From: Nostoc edaphicum CCNP1411
Lineage (GTDB): Bacteria > Cyanobacteriota > Cyanobacteriia > Cyanobacteriales > Nostocaceae
NCBI RefSeq assembly: GCF_014023275.1
Contig: NZ_CP054698.1
Span: 4,774,001 to 4,838,000 of the forward strand
Direction of reading: 5' to 3'
Length of the DNA: 64,000 nt
Shown here: piece by piece, positions 58,899 through 64,000 of the stretch
Layout of the letters: every line of letters begins with the position of its first letter
How positions within the stretch are numbered: the stretch's first letter is position 1
Made by a program: the position numbers and the translations under genes
Notes under the pieces: model-generated
Told to the model about the DNA's origin: nothing
Databases searched by the model: none
Seen by the model: only the letters and a program-made list of their open reading frames with translations

Positions 58899-59552
58899 GT
58901 GATTAAAGTTTCAGCTTTTAACATTAAAATCTTAGCAGTAGTATTCATGGTTATGGATCATGTGTGCTATTTGCTAATGCCAGAATTTCTAATCTTGCAC
59001 TTTTTTGGGCGATTGAGCTTTCCCCTTTTTGCATGGCTTCTGGCGAAAGGTGAAAAACACACCAAAAATGTGTACCGCTATGGAAGCAGGCTATTGATTA
59101 CAGCGATTATATCTCAGCCAATCTATAGTTTTATTTTCCAGAGGTTATCATTTAATATTCTTTACACGCTTGTTCTTGGACTTGTGATGTTGCGCTTAGT
59201 AAAGCGTTATCCGCAATTATGGCAGCAATCAATCATTATTGGATTGTGTGCATTAGTTGCCGAGAACTTTGACTTTTCCTATGGAGCTTATGGGATTGGA
59301 GTAATTTTATTGATGTCTCTTACAGACAAACTGAAGCCCAAAATATGGTTGCTATACTGGTGCATATTTCACTTTTTTACTTTAGCAATCCTATCTATGC
59401 TTAATATCTTTCAAGCTTGGGCAATTTTTGCAGGACTTATTGTTTTTCAATTCAATGGTAAACAAGGTTCGCGAACTAGATGGTTCTATGTGTTTTACCC
59501 GGCTCATTTAATAATCTTAGGTATAATCAATTATTTAATATATTCCAGGTAG
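58899..59552 (+). CDS. TraX-family membrane protein
   Basis: 217 residues, starting at a GTG (58899) as MIKVSAFNIKILAVVFMVMD, then HVCYLLMPEFLILHFFGRLS and FPLFAWLLAKGEKHTKNVYR, the TraX signature, followed by about seven further hydrophobic segments. F-plasmid TraX acetylates pilin; chromosomal homologues are uncharacterised membrane acyltransferase-like proteins. No conjugation genes are nearby. Same direction as OCP but 484 bases apart. Confidence 0.88.
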   Translation: MIKVSAFNIKILAVVFMVMDHVCYLLMPEFLILHFFGRLSFPLFAWLLAKGEKHTKNVYRYGSRLLITAIISQPIYSFIFQRLSFNILYTLVLGLVMLRLVKRYPQLWQQSIIIGLCALVAENFDFSYGAYGIGVILLMSLTDKLKPKIWLLYWCIFHFFTLAILSMLNIFQAWAIFAGLIVFQFNGKQGSRTRWFYVFYPAHLIILGIINYLIYSR

Positions 59553-60036
59553 ATTTATGATTTATCAGCGATGTCTGACTGGATTTTATTTAACTCAACC
59601 TACAGCTAGAGATAAATCTGCCGCGAAATATAGACTAATTAAAAAAAGAAATTTAAGCAATTACCAAATTTTATCTTTACACCAAAAAATTTCAAAATGT
59701 AGATGTATGTATCTACATAGATAGATGTTATATAGTTAAATATCTTTCTAAAGGAAGATATATTTTCCAAAAAGTTACTTTTATTAGACCATAAATTGAA
59801 AAATAAATAGTAGATATACATTTCATTCAATGATATTCATCAGATAAATTTTATAAATCTTAGTCTTTTGTTAACGTTTACTAGCTATCATGCCAGAGTA
59901 GTGAATCATAATGATTCGAATTTAGATATCTAGGGATAATTGTGTCATCCAGGAAAAATGCCCTAGATTTATCCTCTAACCTGCAAAATGTAGGCGAAAG
60001 CAACTATTGAATAGGTAAATCTTTAAGGTAATAAGC
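59553..60036. other. AT-rich intergenic region upstream of ocp
   Basis: 484 bases with no credible gene. The ocp promoter should lie here; a ribosome-like aaggtaa precedes the ATG at 60037. Direct short repeats gatgtatgtatctacatagatag near 59701 may form a hairpin. Confidence 0.45.
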
Positions 60037-60996
60037 ATGACTTATAGTATCGAGTCCGCACGCAATATTTTCTCTAGCACTCAAGTAGCAGATGCTGTTC
60101 CAGCCACTACAGCAATGTTTGCTAAACTCAACATTGACGATCAACTGGCATTTCTCTGGTATGCCTACGCGGAACTAGGTCGTACAATTACTCCAGCTGC
60201 TCCCGGAAAAGCAAATCTCCAATTAATGGAAGGTATATTCAACGACATTAAGCAGATGTCTCATGAAGAACAAACCCAGTTAATGAGAGATTTAGCGAGT
60301 AATGCTGATACTCCCATCAGCCGTTCTTATGCATACTTTGGCGTCAACGCTAAATTAGGATTCTGGTGGCAGTTAGGAGAGTGGATGAAAGAGGGTATCG
60401 TCGCTCCTATGCCCGCTGGTTATCAAATGTCAACTCAAGTTAAAACAGTGCTAGAAGCTGTTCAGAGAATCGATCAGAGTCAGCAGATTACTGTACTACG
60501 CAATACTGTAGTAAATATGGGGTTCGATCCGTCTCTGGCTGATAGCAAACAGGCAGAAGTCATAAACTTTAAGTTTCCACGTACATCCCTAAGTCCCCAA
60601 TTTACTATTGAGGGAGTTACAGAACCGACAGTGCTGAAATACATTGAAGCGATGAATGCAGATAACTTTGAAGCTGCTGTTGCTTTATTTGCTAACAACG
60701 GTGCGCTGCAACCACCCTTCCAAAAACCAATTGTTGGCCGAGAAGCGATCACTGCTTACCTAAGAGATGAGGGACAAGGGTTAGTGATGAAGCCAACCAA
60801 AGGCGTTTCGGAAACCATAGAAGATGGTTATACACAGCATAAGATTACTGGTACGGTCGAAACTCCCTGGTTTGGAGGTAATGTTGGGATGAACATTGCT
60901 TGGCGATTTTTACTCGATCCTCAAGGTCAAATTTACTTCGTGGCTATTGACTTACTTGCTTCTCCCAAAGAACTGCTTAACCTAACTCGCAAGTAA
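60037..60996 (+). CDS. ocp: Orange carotenoid protein
   Basis: Blue-light photoreceptor and quencher that binds phycobilisomes and dissipates excess energy. The 319 residues have an all-helical N-terminal carotenoid domain and a C-terminal NTF2-like domain (FTIEGVTEPTVLKYIEAMNA to the end). Key residues are present: Tyr44, Trp110 and Arg155 in the N-terminal domain, and Tyr202, Glu245 and Trp289 at the positions equivalent to Tyr201, Glu244 and Trp288 of Synechocystis. The interdomain linker is variable (QAEVINFKFPRTS). No fluorescence recovery protein gene is in the window. It lies inside interrupted nifD, so it may be element cargo. Confidence 0.97.
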   Translation: MTYSIESARNIFSSTQVADAVPATTAMFAKLNIDDQLAFLWYAYAELGRTITPAAPGKANLQLMEGIFNDIKQMSHEEQTQLMRDLASNADTPISRSYAYFGVNAKLGFWWQLGEWMKEGIVAPMPAGYQMSTQVKTVLEAVQRIDQSQQITVLRNTVVNMGFDPSLADSKQAEVINFKFPRTSLSPQFTIEGVTEPTVLKYIEAMNADNFEAAVALFANNGALQPPFQKPIVGREAITAYLRDEGQGLVMKPTKGVSETIEDGYTQHKITGTVETPWFGGNVGMNIAWRFLLDPQGQIYFVAIDLLASPKELLNLTRK

Positions 60997-61180
60997 AATC
61001 TCTGTGTCTTAATACAAAAGCAATTGCGTTTGTTTAAGATAATGCGTTGCATAAAACTACACGCAACAAAACCCCCAACCCCTTCTTTTTAAAGGGTTAG
61101 GGGGAATCTAGGTTTCAGGTTTTCAGTTCGCAAGTCCTAACATATTCTATACAGTTAGGCGATCGCACTGACTCCAACTC

Positions 61181-62377
61181 CTACACTAAATTTACTGAAC
61201 CTGTATATCCTTTGAGAATTCCCAAAGAACCACCACATGAACTAATTAACGTATCATTTCCCACCCGGCTGAAGCTGGCATTTAAGCCACTCACATTTAA
61301 GCGATCGTTGCAACCAAAGCCATAGATGGCAGCAAAGCCACTGCTTCCTAAAATTACTGTATCTGTATCTTTCTCTTGACCCAAGTAGACTGTATCATTT
61401 CCCCCGCCTGTTACCTCAATAGATGAACCAAACAGGTTTGTATCGGTACTTAAAGGGTTCGGAAGACAAACCGTTTCTCCTCGCAGATTGATTACATCAT
61501 TCCCATTTCCCCCATAGATAGTGTCATTACCTGAACCAGCAAAAATTAAGTCATCGCCTGAGCCAGACCTAATTGTGCTGTTTGTATCACTTGTAATAAT
61601 TGTGTTGTTACCATTACCTGCAAAAATCTTTGCAAAACTTGAATTAGAGATTCCAGCAGCCAAAATAAAATCATCGCCGCTGCCGGCTTGAATTGTGGTT
61701 TCGCCATAAGGAACAACAGCAATTTGATTATCACCATTTCCAGCTTTTATAGTTTGGTTGTAGGATGAAAATCCTGTGTCAACAACATAAGTCAATATTG
61801 AAATATCACTGGTGATAATGTCATTTCCTGAGCCTGTATTGATATTGGCATCGCCGCTTCCCAGCAAAATTAAGTTGTTACCATTTCCCGCATTAATAGT
61901 TCGGTTGGCGAATCCACTTAAAGAGAAAATATCGTCGCCTGATCCTGCTGAGGCAACTAATGTTGAAATTGGCTCTAATCCGATAATATTACCATCACCA
62001 TCGAATAGATAGTTTCCACCGTAATCGTCTAAAAAGTTGTTTCCACTGCTCAAAGAAATTGTGTAATTGCCTGATCCTAAACTGACATAATCATCTCCTG
62101 CTCCAGTACGAACGATCGCATCAAGTACATTATTGCAAGGCGTTGGACTAGTTTGCAAAACCTGACCACTAAAAATGCTAGTATCAAAATTAAAAATTAA
62201 GTCTAGTTCTCTTCCGAGCAAGACAACATCGTTGCCATTTCCCGTCTTCACGACATTGTTGTTACCTTCTACAATAAACCAGTCTGGATTGGCAGTTCCT
62301 AAAACTTTCTGATCACTATCTGAAATGACTTTTTCAGTATAATTAATGCCACGAAAAAATTGTGATGTCATAAACAT
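61181..62377 (-). CDS. RTX-like calcium-binding repeat protein
   Basis: 398 residues rich in hemolysin-type nonapeptides (GSGDDIFSLSG, NAGNGNNLILLGSGDANI, IYGGNGNDVINLRG), which fold as a Ca-loaded beta-roll. Cyanobacterial proteins of this type are often secreted through type I export without an N-terminal signal, and none is seen here. No catalytic domain recognised. ATG at 62377 (MFMTSQFFRG; a second ATG is two codons on). Function unknown; surface or extracellular role inferred. Confidence 0.88.
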   Translation of the reverse strand: MFMTSQFFRGINYTEKVISDSDQKVLGTANPDWFIVEGNNNVVKTGNGNDVVLLGRELDLIFNFDTSIFSGQVLQTSPTPCNNVLDAIVRTGAGDDYVSLGSGNYTISLSSGNNFLDDYGGNYLFDGDGNIIGLEPISTLVASAGSGDDIFSLSGFANRTINAGNGNNLILLGSGDANINTGSGNDIITSDISILTYVVDTGFSSYNQTIKAGNGDNQIAVVPYGETTIQAGSGDDFILAAGISNSSFAKIFAGNGNNTIITSDTNSTIRSGSGDDLIFAGSGNDTIYGGNGNDVINLRGETVCLPNPLSTDTNLFGSSIEVTGGGNDTVYLGQEKDTDTVILGSSGFAAIYGFGCNDRLNVSGLNASFSRVGNDTLISSCGGSLGILKGYTGSVNLV

Positions 62378-63145
62378 TTCCTTTATAGCTCAATCCAGTT
62401 CAGTGAAGACCAAAAATGATGTAGATGAGCTATTATTCTGAAAAATTCAATCGAATCCGGTGAATCCCAAAAAAATATTTCTACGAATCATAAATTAGAC
62501 TTTACAAATATCTTTTAATATATTTACCTCGTTTCCAGTCATCGGCTGGGAATGCCAGATTGAGTCTGCCGATGGTAATGTTCAGTTTTTGTCTAATAGA
62601 CTTCTTGCAGAAGTGGGGGAAAGGGGAAGGGGTAAAGGGGAAAGGGATGGAATTTCCCCTTACCCTTTAACCTTTGACCTTTCCCCGACATCTTGGCATT
62701 TGTTACTTTTGCAAGATGTCTAATGTTTAGGATATTTGATTAGCACTTCTTAGTTGAGTGCAATACTTGCTAGCCGATTTAGGCTGGAGTCAAGCATTTG
62801 AAGCGGCTCTGCTCAAACTTCTGGCAGCAATGCCTGCCGCAAATTGTCAGCATGCAGAAATGGTTAGCCAGCGCATTCATGTTGATCCAACAGGCTGGCA
62901 TCGGTGGGACGAGAAAATGTCGGCGTTTGTGACTCTGAAAACTAAGAAAAATTGTAGGTTTGGTGAAGCAAAGCGCAACCCAACAAAGCCCTGGAAATAT
63001 TGGGTTTCGTTCCTCAACCCAACCTACACAACTTAAGGTTTTTGACACTAACCCAAGCGTATTGCTTAATATTGTCACTTTGCAAATCCCTCAAAGCGTG
63101 GGCTAGAGAGGGATTTTTGGGTATTGGGTGTTAGGGATTGGGTTG
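62378..63145. other. Repeat-bearing spacer; possible IS fragment
   Basis: 62617-62690 is a ggggaaa/tttcccc purine-pyrimidine hairpin (heptamer-like words). 62758-62950 has a short frame (LLADLGWSQAFEAALLKLLA, then IHVDPTGWHRWDEKMSAF) that looks like an old transposase piece but is not assigned. 62957-63029 is the palindromic repeat taggtttggtgaagc ... aacccaacctac common in Nostoc. No complete gene. Confidence 0.5.
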
Positions 63146-63379
63146 CTAGTTTAAATTATTTGCTTTCTCAACTGCTTCCTTTAACTCTTCAAAGGTAATA
63201 CTGCCGTCTTCGTCTGAATCATAATTTACTAGCAATTCCTGGGGACTAGTGGTATTTGTTTCTGATGAAATGATTGCACTTAAGCCAGGACTTAAAAAAA
63301 GATCATTAATGGATACTTTGCCGTCTTGATCGCTATCTAAGGTATTAAAAAGAGATTGAAGCTCTTGCTCGGTTGCCAT
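63146..63379 (-). CDS. EF-hand calcium-binding protein
   Basis: 77 residues with two EF-hands: DSDQDGKVSINDL (residues about 15-27) and DSDEDGSITFEEL (about 53-65), each with the canonical D-x-D-x-D-G spacing and acidic last position. Resembles small cyanobacterial calcium sensors such as CSE of Anabaena, which influences filament integrity. ATG at 63379. Single gene, downstream of the RTX-type gene but with a 768-base gap. Confidence 0.9.
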   Translation of the reverse strand: MATEQELQSLFNTLDSDQDGKVSINDLFLSPGLSAIISSETNTTSPQELLVNYDSDEDGSITFEELKEAVEKANNLN

Positions 63380-63819
63380 AAGTTTCTATCTGAATTAGTT
63401 TTTCAACTTAATATCTCATTAATCTCTGACTAATCTCTCAAAATTTAATAAACTTGTATCTTTAGACATAGAAACGGCTATCGCTGGGCTTAGATCGGGT
63501 TACGCTGTGGGTTATAGGGTTTACAGTCTGACGATGAAAATAAAGAAAAATTCAGAATAGCTGAATTCAGGAGTCAGAATGAAGACGCTCTCTACGTTCG
63601 CGGAGCGTGTCGAAGACAGACGCTACGCTACGGTGAACGCTACATTCGCAATGACATTGTGTAATTAATTATGTTTACCTACTTATGATGTGTTGCGCTT
63701 TGTGACAAGACACCTTATTGTACCTTTGACTTAACAAAAAATTGAGACAAAGGTAAGTACGTGAGCATCTTGGGAACTATAGAAGCAAATCAAATTAGCA
63801 CAACTTCCAGCTTCCAGCA
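63380..63819. other. Intergenic with GC-rich interspersed repeat, no gene
   Basis: 63583-63642 is a palindromic GC-rich cluster (cgttcgcggagcg ... gacgctacgctac), another Nostoc short repeat. Nothing coding recognised. Confidence 0.5.
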
Positions 63820-64000
63820 ATGAAGACTCACTATCTAAGCATTGGTAAAGCGTTCCCATTACAGATTGTTCTTGTACTTCCCTTCCTCATCCAAATTTTT
63901 GGAGCGGTCAGTTTAGTGGGTTATTTGTCCTTTAAAAATGGACAAAGGGCAGTTAATGACCTGGCAGAACAGTTAATAGATCGCACAAGTGACGTAGTGA
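63820..64000 (+). CDS. N-terminus of a membrane sensor protein, cut by the window end
   Basis: 60 codons visible from the ATG at 63820: MKTHYLSIGKAFPLQIVLVL, PFLIQIFGAVSLVGYLSFKN, GQRAVNDLAEQLIDRTSDVV. A transmembrane segment at about 13-37 followed by a helical periplasmic start (QRAVNDLAEQL) is typical of Cache-domain sensor kinases, cyclases or chemoreceptors. The output domain is outside the window. Moderate confidence in the type. Confidence 0.65.
   Translation, partial: MKTHYLSIGKAFPLQIVLVLPFLIQIFGAVSLVGYLSFKNGQRAVNDLAEQLIDRTSDVV

Noticed and set aside
59639..59830. 63-residue minus frame upstream of ocp
   Set aside because: Very AT-rich, repetitive residues, no homology pattern.
62758..63036. 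92-residue plus frame
   Set aside because: Its second half translates a known-type palindromic repeat; the first half may be a transposase relic but I cannot name the family.
40581..64000. Second nifD attachment core and xisA inside the window
   Set aside because: I read for GGATTACTCCG and for a tyrosine recombinase frame and found neither; near matches such as aattactcct (49580) lack the core.

Overview
The window is chromosomal DNA of a filamentous, heterocyst-forming cyanobacterium, most likely a Nostoc-like member of the Nostocales. The evidence is the frequent HIP1 octamer (gcgatcgc), the gene order nifB-fdxN-nifS-nifU-glbN-nifH-nifD with a cyanoglobin gene between nifU and nifH, orange carotenoid protein, XisH/XisI, DUF2949 and Uma2-type genes, heptamer repeats between genes, and nifD broken exactly at the 11-bp sequence GGATTACTCCG, the known attachment core of the nifD excision element.

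Layout. 0.2-9 kb: proS, an acyltransferase, a VapBC/FitAB-type toxin-antitoxin pair, a TetR regulator divergent from a Rieske oxygenase, and an Uma2 gene broken by an IS630-type element. 9.1-13.3 kb, all on the minus strand: a cysE/nifP-nifV-nifZ-nifT cluster with small conserved genes and a [2Fe-2S] ferredoxin-like protein. 13.7-32.0 kb: an accessory stretch lying between two identical, same-orientation 1131-bp IS630 copies. It holds an IS701 element, a type II NADH dehydrogenase, a 21-bp tandem repeat open on both strands, hicAB and other small antitoxin-like genes, a NACHT NTPase gene hit by three insertions, a DUF6887/DUF6888 pair, an oxidoreductase, xisHI, an Uma2 gene and a decayed IS630. 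33.1-40.6 kb: the main nif operon on the plus strand.

The cysE and nifB promoters face away from each other across the accessory stretch. Both carry the same architecture: three CTAGNACCCC-like boxes at 22-23-bp spacing, followed by a 31-bp core (TTTGAGTACA-N9-AATCCAATAAAT). This looks like one coordinated regulon, probably CnfR-type, whose once compact divergent intergenic region has been split by about 17 kb of mobile DNA.

From 40,570 to at least 64,000 the DNA lies inside the interrupted nifD gene. If this is one nifD element it is larger than 23 kb; neither the second attachment site nor the XisA recombinase is in the window. Its cargo includes an AvaI/BsoBI-like restriction-modification pair, a chain of intact and decaying toxin-antitoxin modules (BrnTA, DUF433/DUF5615, HigBA), interspersed repeats that are the orphaned 3' ends of a VapC/PIN toxin gene, a disrupted HEPN-like gene, polyphosphate kinase 2, a disrupted DUF4011-helicase-nuclease defence gene, an SPFH protein, two abutting CAU-anticodon tRNA genes, TraX, orange carotenoid protein, an RTX-type Ca-binding protein, an EF-hand protein and the start of a membrane sensor.

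Most transposase genes carry single-base homopolymer indels while the nif and housekeeping genes are intact, so real decay or programmed frameshifting is more likely than general sequencing error. In three disrupted host genes (NACHT, HEPN-like, helicase) deleting the insertion plus one target duplication restores an uninterrupted frame, which fixes the IS boundaries and suggests recent disruption.
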